A stretch of 64,000 bases of DNA from Utricularia gibba. Taxonomy: Eukaryota; Streptophyta; Magnoliopsida; Lamiales; Lentibulariaceae. A program made the translations under genes and the position numbers. The notes beneath the pieces are model-generated. The model searched no databases, was not told the origin of the DNA, and saw nothing but the letters and a program-made list of their open reading frames with translations. Shown piece by piece: positions 12,992-24,899 of the stretch (the first letter of the stretch is position 1; every line of letters begins with the position of its first letter). The stretch spans positions 620,001 through 684,000 of the forward strand of contig NEEC01000012.1 in NCBI GenBank assembly GCA_002189035.1, given 5' to 3'.

Positions 12992-13384
12992 GACTCGCAC
13001 CTTGGAAGCATAACCCCGCGCGGCAGAATAACCGAAATGGAGCGAAGAAGTCCAAGGGATCAGGGGAACTAACTGTTGCTGGTGAAGATAGTTGAAGGGT
13101 CTTGTTAATTAACTGCTTTTATAGAGGAGGGCGGGTCAGCACTCAGCCCACATGTCTCACGTCGTGACAGCTGTATTAGGCCCAATAGGCCCAATAGGTG
13201 CGGGAACTGCGCTACAAAAATAAGTCAATAGTGCCAAATCCAGGGGCTTCTTAGTAAATTGAGAAGGTGCTTTTTCCTAATCGACCATCTGGCGAAATTA
13301 CGCAGCATTTGGTCCTTTGGAAGACGAAAACCATCTGTGAAAAGCAATTCCACTCTCAAGAAAACTTCAAGAGATTCTTCTCTT
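12992..13384. promoter_or_regulatory. Probable shared promoter of a divergent gene pair, with tandem GGCCCAATA boxes
   Basis: This 393 bp gap separates the start codons of the minus-strand small gene and the plus-strand COV-like gene. It contains two abutting copies of GGCCCAATA at 13179-13187 and 13188-13196. GGCCCA/TGGGCC (site II) motifs are known TCP-factor targets common in plant housekeeping and bidirectional promoters. The promoter role is inferred from position and motif only. Confidence 0.5.
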
Positions 13385-15345
13385 ATGAAGGTGGAATTGA
13401 TGTCGCCGGAGAGCAGTAGTGGTGCCCGCGGAAAGAAGGAACCATCATCATCTAATTCCTTGCATCAAGACGAGGATGATGAGAATCCTGCCAAATCGCC
13501 TCCTCATTCCCCCAATAACTCATCCACAAGAAAGGTATGCTGCTATTCGCCACTTAATTTCTTTATCTTCGTTGGGAAGCTGCTTTCTTTGTTTGACTAT
13601 AAGTCAACCCCTCTTTTCTCTTTTACAATTCACTTGATTGTACGATTTCTCGTGCGGTTTTTTTCCTTGTCTCATGTTGTTAGTGAGCTGAAGAATGTGT
13701 GTTTCTTTTGCCTGGAAACTCTCCCTCACGTAGTGATATGTGATTGGAATGTTGCTTACTGTCAGCTTTGTTTGGTTTTGGAGATGATGCGATAATTTTT
13801 AATCCAATTACTTTTCATTGATTTGCGTCATAAATGCTAAGTTTTTGTTTTTATTGCTTCTATGTTTGGTTGGGATCTTTCTGTGCCTGAATTAAATTGA
13901 AGGATATACTTATTAGTATCTTCTAAGATGCAGCGCCTTGTTGTTGTTGATGGAGAAGATCTAACGTTAGATTTTCTCTAGTTAAATAATCTGTCATTCC
14001 AGTTGAATCTACGCGTAACATTTATTTTTTATTTGAGTTTCAGCAAGAATATTGTTTGATGCTGAAACCTATGTTGAGTTTACTTTTTGATTTTTGTTCA
14101 TTCTGATCATTGAGTTATGAATAACATCATTTTGAAATGCATTTCCCAGGCCTGCTATGCTGTTCTTCAGAGTTGGGTTTCAAAGAAGTTCATGACCGGA
14201 TGGTGACTAGTTTGGTTTTAAAAATTTGTAATACACGAACTTTTTTTCTTTTCCCATTGTACTAAAATATCATTGTGGGTTAATGCAGTGTTGTTCTCTT
14301 CCCGGTTGCTGTTACATTTTTATAACTTGGTGGTTCATTCAGTTTTTTGATGGCTTCTTCAGTCCTATATATGAAAGACTTGGTTTTGACATCTTTGGTA
14401 AGTCCTAATGTTTCATTATTTTCATCACTGATAGATGTGCAGTTGATCGTCCACTAATCAATCTAAAAAATAGAAATATTTTGCTCTAAATGTCTTTTTG
14501 ATGTGGTTGCAGGCCTTGGATTCGTTACTTCATTAATTTTTATCTTCTTTGTCGGAATATTTGCTTCATCGTGGTTGGGTACTACAGTTTTCTGGATAGG
14601 AGAATGGTTTATTAAGAGAATGCCGTTTGTAAGACTTATATACTCAGCATCCAAGCAAATTAGCTCTGCAATCTCCCCAGGTGATGGTTATTACATGGAT
14701 TTCTTCTTTTGCCTTTTGATCTGGTAAATAGGCTTTGGCTATCATTTAGTTCTTCCCATCAGCCTTTTCTTGTAATTGAGAACCTCATTTATGAGTGTTC
14801 TTTGACAACATGATCTCTTTATTCTGCCACAGACCAAAATAAAACTGCTTTCAAGGAGGTTGCCATTATTCGTCACCCTCGTGTTGGAGAATATGCTTTC
14901 GGATTTATTACATCATCAGTGGTTCTTGAGGTTCTGTCATCAACTTAATTATTTAGATATTACTTGAACGGAATATTGATCTCCTAATTTATTTCATCTG
15001 GCTGATTTTTTTAAAAAATGATATTTGCAGTATCTGTATGATTTCAGGGGTATGATGCTGATGAAGAACTCTGCTCCGTTTATGTCCCGACAAATCATCT
15101 GTATATAGGCGATGTGTTTCTCATCAACTCCAAAGAGATCATGCGGCCGAATCTTTCTATTGCTGAAGGCATAGGTAGGCCTTTACTTTCCTTGCAATTG
15201 AGAAGAAATATTCTAACTTATATACTTCAAATACATATGCATGATCTTTTATGAATGATTTTCACTTTGCTGATTCGTTACAGAAATAATCATGTCGGTG
15301 GGCATGTCAATGCCTGCTGTGATCTCGGCTAAGATGAGGAACTGA
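13385..15345 (+). CDS. LIKE-COV / CONTINUOUS VASCULAR RING family membrane protein (DUF502), with a 1-base frame lesion
   Basis: Exons: 13385-13534, 14150-14202, 14289-14397, 14513-14680, 14833-14930, 15048-15174, 15284-15345, about 255 codons in total. COV/LCV proteins are plant endomembrane proteins; founding members act in vascular patterning and Golgi/trafficking functions. Matching blocks: KSPPHSPNNSSTRK, ACYAVLQSWVSKKFMTG, CVVLFPVAVTF (membrane span 1), TWWFIQFFDGFFSPIYERLG, GLGFVTSLIFIFFVGIFASS (span 2), RMPFVRLIYSASKQISSAIS, AIIRHPRVGEYAFGFITSS, ELCSVYVPTNHLYIGDVFL and EGIEIIMSVGMSMPAVIS. The T run at 14317-14321 has five T where the family's TFF(I)TWW needs six. As written, span 1 hits TAA at 14323-14325. 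Everything downstream is in the expected frame with good splice sites, so this is either a one-base assembly error or a very young pseudogene. The C-terminus is shorter than in Arabidopsis relatives. Confidence 0.85.
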
Positions 15346-15739
15346 TTTCTTCATTGAAGAAGTTGGTACCTCTTCAAGGCATGGAATTTCGGTGTGAGCA
15401 CCTGTTTGCATCCTTTGTTGTCTTTCAAAGTATCCATATACCTAACTGTATTATCATGGAGAATTGGATGATAGTCACAGAAGAGTTTTAAGATCTTATC
15501 TGTTTACTGAATCATTTTGTATGCATGGCTCTTTCGGTTCCCTTGTGCAGAAGTCGTCTGGAAAGGGACAAAATCTGTATTAGAATTATATTGTACACGA
15601 TACAATAGAAAATCTCCCCATGATTCTCTCCTCGTAGTTGTTTTCTGAACAAAGCTGAGTTCATAACAATTGTTGATTTATTTTGTTGGATTTTCTGTGT
15701 TTCACATGATCTGTAAAGTGTGTTCATGACACTGGTCTA

Positions 15740-16520
15740 AGAAATAAGTTCACATGCCACTACTTCCACTACGATGGGTTAGGAAGCCCATTCTTGTGGC
15801 AAGATGGATGCATAAACATGTGAAGTAACTGAAAGATCCAGATCCTATGTGGAATCAAAGAAATTGAAGACACACCCAAGAAGGATATTGTTTATGTTAG
15901 AAGGAAGTTTCAACAACTTAAGAAGGACTACCAGTAACAAAGTAATTATTATCTCACACACTATAGAAGAGCTCTTATTAGAGACAACATAGCTCTAAGG
16001 AAGAAATTTCATCTTCATTTCAATTCTTAGGGGGATTTGTCAAAGGTTTTTGCTTGTTCTGATCCTCAATGTCCTTTCATTCACAAAACTTTGAACATAA
16101 GAATCTAGGAGCACATGGACGAAATCAAGGAAATGTTTATCAATATAATGGCTAACCTAAAAAGAGACATAATCACTAATCTCAAAACTTGGGTGAACTC
16201 CATATTCATTGAGTTAGAGACTTGGACGGGGAACACTACGCTACTCGGGGAAAGTTCTCGAAGAAAAGAATGTTCAACCAACAAAGCGGAGGAAGCAACT
16301 CAACATGAGAAATTTGGGAAGGGGCCCCTTAGGTTGGAAGTGTCGAAATATGATGGTTCCATGGACTTATTATGCTGGCTTTATCGATGCGAGCATGCTT
16401 TCGAGTACCATGGCACAAAGGAGGAGAATAAGCTTCACATTGTTGCCACCCATCTTGAGGATATTGCACAAAGCTGCGAATGGAACACAACTTGGAAGAT
16501 TACGATGCTAAATTTCTAGC
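15740..16520 (+). mobile_element. Ty3/gypsy gag fragment with upstream leader
   Basis: The open frame 16115-16519 has PLRLEVSKYDGSMDLLCWLY, then FEYHGTKEENKLHIVATHLE, the layout of a gypsy Gag capsid region. The stretch 15830-15990 upstream is about two-thirds identical by eye to 39.45-39.60 kb (shared aagacacac..gagaagga and gttagaaggaagttt phrases), so both are remnants of one dispersed family. Nothing else of this element is contiguous. A decayed gypsy protease-like piece follows at 18.9-19.3 kb and may belong to the same copy. Confidence 0.6.
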
Positions 16521-18939
16521 AATTGCAGTCATTGTGAATACCTTACACCTGATAATGAGATGTAGATATGTCTAAATGGTTTGCCAAAGGAGCTTGTCAT
16601 CAAGTCATGTTGCAAAACCCCATAGATACGGTGGACACCATGAGTCTTGCATTAATGCTACACAAGGGGACAAAGAGAGGTTCTAAGATGGTTAGATAGA
16701 AGAAATTGACATTTTTCATGTGTTAGAGTTTTTCCTTTGCAATTTATCAGAACTTTTTTTTTCTAATTTGTAAATTCCTTTACTTTTTTATTTTTATTTG
16801 TAAAATGATTTAGATTTATGAATTCCTTTACAAAATAATGAGTAAATAAGTATAATACTACAAATTATATATTTTTTTTATGAAATACCACAATTTTTTT
16901 ATATTTGCATAATAGCCAACTTTTATTTTTCATTTGTAAAATAGCACATTTGAATTAAATTCTAATTATTAGTTAAATTCTAACTATTATATAATAGTAA
17001 ATATACGTTAAATAAATATTAAATTTACAGTTTAATAGAATTTTAAAAATATCTATTAATTTACCTTTTATAAAAATTATTGCATTGAATGTTACTTATT
17101 TAATATCCGACGTCCACACTTTGGGTGCTGCATACTTTGACAAGCAGAATACGAGTGTGGGTGTTGTGTACTTTGACTACCTTGGGTGCTGCATACTTCG
17201 AGTAGCAGTACCCAGCTTTGAACGCTTAGTACGTGGTAAGTAGTGCCCATAGCTGGGCATTGCATACTTGGTAAGCAACATTCTAGTGGGTTGCTTATTT
17301 GGTGCATGGCGTCATAATAATAACTCTGGTAGTTTGCAAAAATTAAAATTAAAATTATATGTAATTTTATACTAAAAGAAAAAAGTTCTAGCATTTTGCA
17401 AATATCTTTACTCTGATATATGTATTTACCAAATTTAAGAAATGTTTTGGAAAATTTTTAAAACCTATTTCTACTTTTCAGAAGTAAAAATAGTTTTGTT
17501 TTAGAACACTTTTAATTGTAAAAGTAATTATATCAAAAAAACTTTTAAAATTAAAACTACAAAAGTTATTTTTGAAAAAGTAAGGAGTTAGTTACTTTTA
17601 CATTTTATTTTTACTTTTTAAAATTAATTTTGAAAAGTAAAAACAAGTTTCAAAAATTTTCTAGAACACTGTTTTAGTCATAATACTAGTGCACTTATAG
17701 AAAAGTTAGTTTATGAGCCAGAGAAGTTTGGCTAGGTGGATTTGATAAACGAAAAATATGCAATGTCGTTAATTTGTAAATTTTCTTATTAAATAAAATT
17801 TAGAAACGTAATTTACATCAAATCCTATGAAAAATATGAGCATAGTGGAGTAGAGTCGAAGATAAGAAGCTAGATGCTTGCTATGTGAAAGTCAATGCAT
17901 GCAATCAGTGTTACGTTGATAGATTAGGTCTTAACTAAGACTAACACAGAGTTGCGATAAAATATAGTAAAGAAAAGTAACAAGTTTTGGAACTTACTTG
18001 TTTCTAAAATGAAATGGGTGATGGCTTGGGACTATTAGGAGATATATGCTTATCATTAAACATGCTCACACACACACACCATAAATCAAACAACTAAGAA
18101 ACTAAGTCTAGGTCTACCCGAACTCTTGTTTTCCCTCTAATCTTTGGTCTACTTTTAATTAGGATTGTTAAGTTGAGTTTCATTACTTCTCCCTCCTGGA
18201 TTTATCCTAGTTTGTTAAGGAAGTGTTGTGACTTATGGTTAAAAAAAGTTAAAGATTGATTAGCATATTTCTCCCTTTTTTATCCCAAGACACCCCTAAG
18301 TACTTAGCCACTTATAATACGGGAAATAAAAGCATTTTCATAACACATTCTAAGCAACATTCTGTTCTTAAGGCTAAACAACAACATAAGATGCATAATA
18401 GAGTATAAACAGTAAATTGTTCACGTAGGGAAAACTAAAACTAGTCTTAGTTAGGAACAGTGTTCATCAAGAACGAAAGAAAATCTTGAAAGAGAAACTT
18501 GTTCTTCTGGATCATCGTCCTCTTTCTTCTTCCCCCAGAAATCTTATACAGAAAGAATGTGTCCTTTGTTCCAATGGAGGAGATCTCTTTTTCTCTCTCC
18601 ATGTTGTCTCATTTTTTGTCCAAAATTCTTCTTTTTCCTCCCCTTGGATCTTGTGTCCTTTTCATACTTTTGCCTCATACTCTGCCATTTCACTGTTCAT
18701 ATTCGGCTCCTTAGGATTTGGGTTGCTGATATGCGCTGCATTGCTCAAAGAAAACTATTAGAAGTAAGGTTGGGACTAAACTACGATTTAGTCTCAACTA
18801 GGAATAAAAAGCACAACTAGAGAATAAAGCTTAAATTTTGCAGCACAATACGAGTCATTTCCCTGTACTTAATTACTCAAAAATATGTGTTATCAGCATC
18901 ACAAGAATTTGATCTCCACTAAGTAAATGATGATTCTCA
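16521..18939. other. AT-rich intergenic DNA with a local tandem repeat; no gene
   Basis: No coding features were recognised. A degenerate GC-richer tandem repeat sits at 17104-17300 (listed separately). The stretch 17430-17670 is AT-rich and partly self-complementary (attttta/taaaaa and acttttc/gaaaagt phrases), possibly a MITE remnant. The open frames around 18486-18820 lack family features. Confidence 0.5.
17104..17300 (+). repeat. Degenerate tandem repeat of about 35 bp units
   Basis: Five to six imperfect units built on tgggtgctgcatacttngannagca follow each other, e.g. tttgggtgctgcatactttg, tgtgggtgttgtgtactttg, ttgggtgctgcatacttcga and ctgggcattgcatacttggt. Units contain gctgc/gcagt elements that could pair within or between repeats. 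GC content is clearly above the surrounding AT-rich sequence. Confidence 0.6.
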
Positions 18940-19320
18940 AACAACTATCCCAAAAAAATTTGGGGAGTGGATAAGGAAATGCACATATTAGTGAACACGA
19001 TTGCAAGAGTACCAAAAATATATGAGGATGGGCAACTCATGATAGTTAAAATAAAGCTTGCAACACAACTATGCCTATTCCTCCTTGATTGAGGAAGTTC
19101 TCATGGCTTTATGCACGAGAAAATGCTCTACAAGATAGCTCTAGAAAGTGACAACATAGAAAGAATTCAAAGCTATGGTTGCTCATGGGCAATCCATCAA
19201 TATCCAAATTAGAGTGGGTGAATCCAAATGTCAAACCTTGTATATCTTCCCATTAGGCAACTTCGATAGAATTCTTGGTTTTGATTTGTTCAAAATAGTT
19301 GAGGCTATCACATAGGACTA
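18940..19320 (+). mobile_element. Ty3/gypsy protease-like fragment (degraded)
   Basis: Broken translation gives LFLLD-stop-GSSHGFMHEKML, FKAMVAHGQSINIQIRVGES and LYIFPLGNFDRILGFDLF. This resembles the pepsin-like protease region of gypsy Pol (I/L-D-x-GS-x-H motif followed by ..G(x)DxILGxDWL). Stops interrupt the frame. A hAT-like terminus follows immediately. Confidence 0.5.
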
Positions 19321-21815
19321 GGGGTGTAATACGACCGGGCCTTTATCAAGCAGCCTGAAGCTTGGCTCCATAAAGGCTCGGCTCAAGTTCGATTTACGTG
19401 AACCCAAACCCGAGCTCGATCCACTGACCGAGATGGATACACCTAATTGGGCCAAGCTCAATCAAGCATGAGCTCGGCTAGATGGCTCAAGGCCCGATTT
19501 GAGTACACTTTTGTTCTCAGGCTCCTTTCAAAGGCAAGGATCACTCGTTTGTGCGCTAGTTTTTAAGGTTTTGAATAGTCCTAAGAGTGTTTGCTTGGCA
19601 ACATCAAAAGATGTATTATGATTTTTGAAATCCCTATCAAGTGAACTTTCAATTTATGAATTGTATGTAAGTTTTTTGATGTTAAAAATTGTTTGTGGAT
19701 TTTTGAATTACTTAAGTTGAATTGGTTTATTATATATATATTTTTTGATTCCCTATTAATTATTATATTAATACTTTCACTTCTATGATTTAGATGGAAG
19801 AACAGAATTTATGGAGGAATGTGGATTAAAAAACCTTGATTTAGAGGAATTATTAAGTGTTGATGTCGAACAAGAAGAAATTCACAAAGATGATGATGTT
19901 ATTGCACATGTGGAAGAAAAAGAAGGTGATGAAGATGATCATTTCAAAGAAAGGAAAAGAAAAAAAAACTTATGTGGTGTGGAAGGAGTTTGAGGAGATT
20001 ACTTTAACTAATGGTAAGAATAAGGCCAACTGTATGCATTGAAAGCGAAAGTTGAGTATATCTAAAAATCAGTCAACTACTCACTTGAAAAGGCATTTGA
20101 AAGAAACATGTTTAAATAGAGCTCTTTTGGTTTAAAATCAAAGGAAGTTAAATCTTCCACTCATGGAATCTAAAGTGGAAGAGCCCATCATTTCGAGTGA
20201 TACATATGATCATGGAAGACAACGTGAAGTTGAAGTTGTGGCACATTAGATACTAATGTACAAGAAGGTCTTTAGTGTGATTTAAGAAGAATGATTTGCA
20301 TTTATGATGAAACTTCACCTATCTGGCTATATAAAGATATCTTGAGATAGAGCTAAAAATGATTGTGTAGCCGTATACGAGAAAGAGAAGAAAAAATTGA
20401 AGACAATTTGAAGAGGGTGAGAAATATTTGTCTTACCATTGATATATGGAAGTGCTCATCACAAGTGATCTCTTAATTAATATTTCTCTTACGGGTCATT
20501 TTGTACTTGATTGGAAACTTGCAAAGTGTTTACTTCAGTTTAATTAATATTCCTCCTTCACATTCGGGAATAGAAATTTCTGAATCAGTGTATTGATGCA
20601 TTAGAGATTTTGAAATTGGAGTAAAAGTGTTCTCTATTGTAGTTTATAATGTCTTGGAAAACGATGTAGCGATTTGGATTTTAAGAACTTTTTTAAGTGC
20701 TTGCAACTTGCCTTTAAGAGGAAAAATCTTTTATATTAGGTTTATTGCTCACATTTTAAATTTGATTGTTCAAGATGGATTGTCGAAGATTCAAAATATC
20801 ATTCAACTGATCAAAGATGGTGTATGGTATATCACTACATTAGAAGCAAGATTTAAGAAGTTTTCAAAATTATTTATTAAATGAAATTGTCTACTAGGAA
20901 ATTGATCTATGATTGTCTGATCTATATGAATTCTACGTATGAAATGTTGATCGTGGCTTCCAAGTATAAGCATATCTTTCATATTTTTTCAGAAATAGAT
21001 CTAGAATATATTTCTTATCCATCACAACAAGATTGGGAAAAAAATTGACAAGATTACGTAAATCTTGGATGTTTTCTATGTGGCCACTAAAATGATATCA
21101 GGGACAAACAACATCACATCTAGCAAGTTCCTTGTAGTTATTCGTAGGATTAAAGAGGTCCTAAATAGTTATGAAGATGTTGATGTAAAGTACATATGGG
21201 ATACGATTGCCAAGATGAAAGACAAGTTTGACAAATATTGGAAGGATGCAATCTAGTGATGTCCATTGCTGCAATTTTAAACTCTCGATTCAAGATGACG
21301 AAGGTTGAGTTTGTATTTTCTGCTCTTTACTCAAAAGAAGAATGTTCCCAAAATATTCTTCAGGTTTGTAATAAGTTATAGGATTTATTCAATGAGTACA
21401 TAGCTATAGAGGACTTAAATAATATGCCAAATTTAACTTGATTGGCTCTTCTGCTCATATTTCACATTCGGATAGTCAGATATTTATTAGATGGCCTATG
21501 TTTAATCAATTTGTGAACATTTCAAAAAGCCTCTAACCAGGAAAGTTTGAGTTAGAGCTTTACTTAGAAGAAAAACTGTTTCAAGCAAAAAATGAAGAAG
21601 AAATCTTAAAATTTGATATGCTGCAGTGGTGGAAGGCAAATGAATTGAAGTACAAGATATTATCATGCATGTCATGTGAGATTTTATCTATTCCTTCTAC
21701 TATGGTTGCATCGGAATCAACTTTTAATACTGGAGAATGAGTTCTTGATCCATATTGTGCTTCTTTGTCAAAAGAAATTGTTTAAGTTCTTTTATACATC
21801 GGTGATTGAGTTTAT
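19318..21815 (+). mobile_element. Degraded hAT transposon with BED-finger transposase remnant
   Basis: The left end reads ctaggggtgtaatacgaccg, hAT-like in starting near TAGGGGTGT, followed by gctcgg-rich subterminal sequence. Coding remains from 19811 on the plus strand: KKTYVVWKEFEEI..GKNKANCMH-stop-KRKLS..STTHLKRHLKETC is a BED zinc finger in which the second Cys of the pair is replaced around a TGA. Then VRNICLTIDIWKC, FIAHILNLIVQDGLSKIQNI (the hAT AHxLNL block), AILNSRFKMTKVEFVFSALY and LQWWKANELKYKILSCMSCE with SIPSTMVASESTFNTGE, the hAT C-terminal dimerisation region. Multiple stops and frameshifts show it is dead. No right terminus is recognisable before the LTR element starting near 22073. 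Confidence 0.75.
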
Positions 21816-22072
21816 CATCTTCATGGCATTCTGAAATCTAAATCAATATGAGAGTTTTCATTCCATATTAGTAGCTCTATTTTTAATTCTAATAATGCTC
21901 ACTTGATTTTATTCAGATAGAAGAAGAACCTTTGGAAATAAACTTTGTTGTGAAAGTTTAGAACTTGTAAGAAGAACATTTGGTAATCCGTGATTATTTG
22001 TGTTCCATACTCTTTGAATTTGTGAGTTGTGACTTGTAATATGGAAAATTTTTAGATTTTCCTTTCAAAAAT

Positions 22073-22520
22073 TTTAGCTGAAAGGCCGATAAATGTCAGG
22101 TCTGAGTCGCGACAGCCGAATTACAGGAGTGACAGTGCAGTTAGCAGTTATTTGTGAGGGGGACCATAGTATAGCTAGTAGGTGAAGAAAGTAGCCGACA
22201 TCTGCAAGACTCAAGATTCAGTCAGATCAACCCATCCTATGAATACATGAATGCTCGAAGAAGGAGGGGTTGAACTACTTGCATTCTAACTTGTAACTCT
22301 CCACTTGCATATAGTGAAATCTTTCTCCGATGAGCTCCAACAGCTTCATGGTTTTTTCGTCCTCCGACGGTTTCCACGTAAAAATCCTTGTCTGTTTTCA
22401 TTTCTATCAACTGTCTTACATCATCCAAAACTCAAATTTGTAAATCAGATCCGACTCGTTCGGCCTTGCCCGTAACTCGAAAATCGGTTCCCGCCTTATT
22501 GCCAATTTTCAACCATAACA
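22073..22520 (+). repeat. 5' LTR of the Tat-type element, with adjacent primer-site region
   Basis: Aligned by eye with 30832-31306. Shared phrases include gatcaacccatcctat, gttgaactacttgcattct, gtaactctccac, tttccacgtaaaaatc and ccttattgccaattttcaac. The copy ends ccataaca. The next bases, TTTTGGCACCCAATGTGGGG (22521-22540), occupy the primer-binding position and resemble the TGGCGCCCACCGTGGGG-type site common in related plant elements. The expected TATAAATA box has decayed to TATGAATA. Confidence 0.75.
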
Positions 22521-22585
22521 TTTTGGCACCCAATGTGGGGCGAGATCTATTACCCCACTTGAGAAATCCATAGGAGACTCTCACT

Positions 22586-23720
22586 ATGACGGATAACAAT
22601 ACGACTACTAACTCTGGCAACGAAGGCAGCGCTGGCAGACAAGACTCTGGCCTCATGGTCATCAATAGAGAACAACTCAAAGCCCTCATGACGGAGATAT
22701 TTTCTAGCATTAAATTATCCTCAGGGTTGAATTCCAATGCACAGGAGGGGACACCAAAAACAGGATGAAGCACGGATAACCAACCCCTAATGCCGGAATA
22801 TTTCTAGGAGAGGGAGATTGAATCCGAAACCGAGGAAGAGATATTGCAAAGGAAGAGGTGTAACAAGCTCATTTACGAACCAGACATAGATAGGGGAAAT
22901 ACAACAAGTGAAGTCTTAGAAAGAAGAGAAGAGGAGTTGAGGAGATAATTGGACGAAATTCGCGAAAAAATAAGGGAGATCGACAGGCAGATACCACCCA
23001 TAGTGAGAGAGAGCAAAGCATTCAAAGACGCCTTCGACCAGAACATATGCACTGGGAGAGGGGATATTTTGGCCGATATCGCTTGGCCTTGAAAAGCAGT
23101 GTTGAGGGAGTATCGGGAGCCCCAGCACTACGCTTTGACCTCTTCTCAGATTAGCTGATTGGGGAAGAACCAGAAAGAGGATTCAGGATCCCCAAAGGGT
23201 TACTAACATACGATGGAAAGGGGGACCCCATATCCCATGTAACCGATTTTGATAAGAGAATGGGTCCGGCACTCGGAGTCCATGAAGTGCAGACTATTCG
23301 CTTGTTCGCTCTAGAAGGAAGCGAAAAATTGGTCCAAACAGTTAGAACCATGCAGTGTGGGGTCTTATCGAGAGTTGGTGCTACTATTCACGACCCGATA
23401 TGCTATCAACATTGAAACCCCACCATCTAAGGCAGTGTTATATTCCATTCGGTATGACCATCGAAAACAGAGTTTGAGAAGGTTTATCGACCAATTTAAC
23501 TGTTCAGCGCAGGATGTTCAGCTGGACTTGAAAGCGAGAGTGGAAATAGTGAAACAGGCTCTAGGGACGTCAAAATTGGGACAGAGTTTATGAAAGTCCC
23601 ACCAAAGAACCTCGAGGAGTTGTTAAGAAAGATTATGAAGTATATTCGAGTCGATGATGACCTCAGTATCGAAATGAGAAGTCGTGTGGATATTCGGCCA
23701 GCCCTGCAGTGGGCCGGCTG
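22586..23720 (+). pseudogene. gag remnant of the Tat-type element
   Basis: It starts with a 60-codon open frame (MTDNNTTTNSGNEG..). After breaks, it resumes with RGFRIPKGLLTYDGKGDPIS, HVTDFDKRM, VQTIRLFALEGSEKLVQTV and, in another frame, SIRYDHRKQSLRRFIDQFN. This P..L..YDGxxDP..H..xF, then LR.(F/Y)I..FN order is the capsid region of plant gypsy Gag. Several frameshifts and stops separate the pieces. Confidence 0.7.
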
Positions 23721-24081
23721 AACAAGCGCCGAGAAGTATATCAAGTAGAACCAATCAAGACGAGCACATATTGTGAGATACATAGAACGGTGGGACACAA
23801 CACTGTCGACTACTGGGTAATGAAAAGAATGATCGAGCAATTCCATACTGGCAGGGGGATAAACGGTGTGACATAAAACCTCGCAGAAGTTGTGGAACGC
23901 AAAAGGCGACGTACTGAGTACTCGGGAGCGGAAATCGATGTCCAAAATTCCCCTATATGTTGCGAGGTGGTGTTCCGCACCCCAACAGAAACTTGAACCC
24001 TGAAAAAAGCTAGGATAAACCGAAAGGTTCAAGAGAAGCTATTCACGTACAGGATAGCCTTCCTATATTCAAGAAATCCAT

Positions 24082-24372
24082 GTGGTATCCAGGGGCACCA
24101 AAATTGATGAATCAGGAAAAATCGATCTGAAAAAGTTGCTTGGGAACAGGAAGAAATCGTTTTTTCCGAAAGAGATGTCCTCGCCGGTCCCACTACACAA
24201 AATGAACCCCGTGGTGGCAGGAATATGCAGAAGCACCAAGGTGAGAAGGATCTTCGTTGATCAGGGATCCTCTTGCAACATCATGAAGAAGGAGGTGGCT
24301 GAATTACTCGCATCATCCAAAGAGGGAGACATTCGCCGAATTAGCATGGAGTTATATGCTTTTGATCAATGA
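24082..24372 (+). pseudogene. Retrotransposon aspartic protease region
   Basis: The open frame contains VRRIFVDQGSSCNIMKKEVA, where VDxGSS is the retroelement protease active-site motif with the usual D-S/T-G written as D-Q-G. The surrounding spacing (PVVAGICRSTKVRRI) fits the group. The following stretch (24370-24900) continues Pol in broken frames. Confidence 0.65.
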
Positions 24373-24899
24373 GGCACACAGACAGTTGGGAAAATAACCT
24401 TACCCATGACATTCGCTATGGCAGGGCGAAACCGGATTGAGAGGTTGGAATTCTTGATACTGGATTCAAAGATCAACCAATTCGGTATGATACCCTCCAC
24501 TGCCATTTGAAAGTCAAGTTTCCAACTTCAAGGGACATTTGCACGTTGGACATCAACCAACCGGCCACCTGATCTTAGAATGTGTCTTCTTGCTGAGACC
24601 CGTGCGTGAAGAAACCAAGAATATTGATGTGGAAAAAGAGCATAGGAAACCTCCCATACAATCCATGGAACTGGTAGGATACAAGAAATTACAATTAGCA
24701 CCGGCGGATATGCAGAAGATGATCTGCATTGACTTCGACTTAGACGTTGGGTTCGAGGAAAGGTTAGCGGAGCTCTTGAAAAGGAACATTGCAGAATCAA
24801 CCAATATGTCGCTGAAGAATCACATTAATGCCTACCCGAGAGCCAACCGGTTTGACAGAAGCAACAACATTTCTCTGAAGAAAAGTGCCGAGTCATCAA

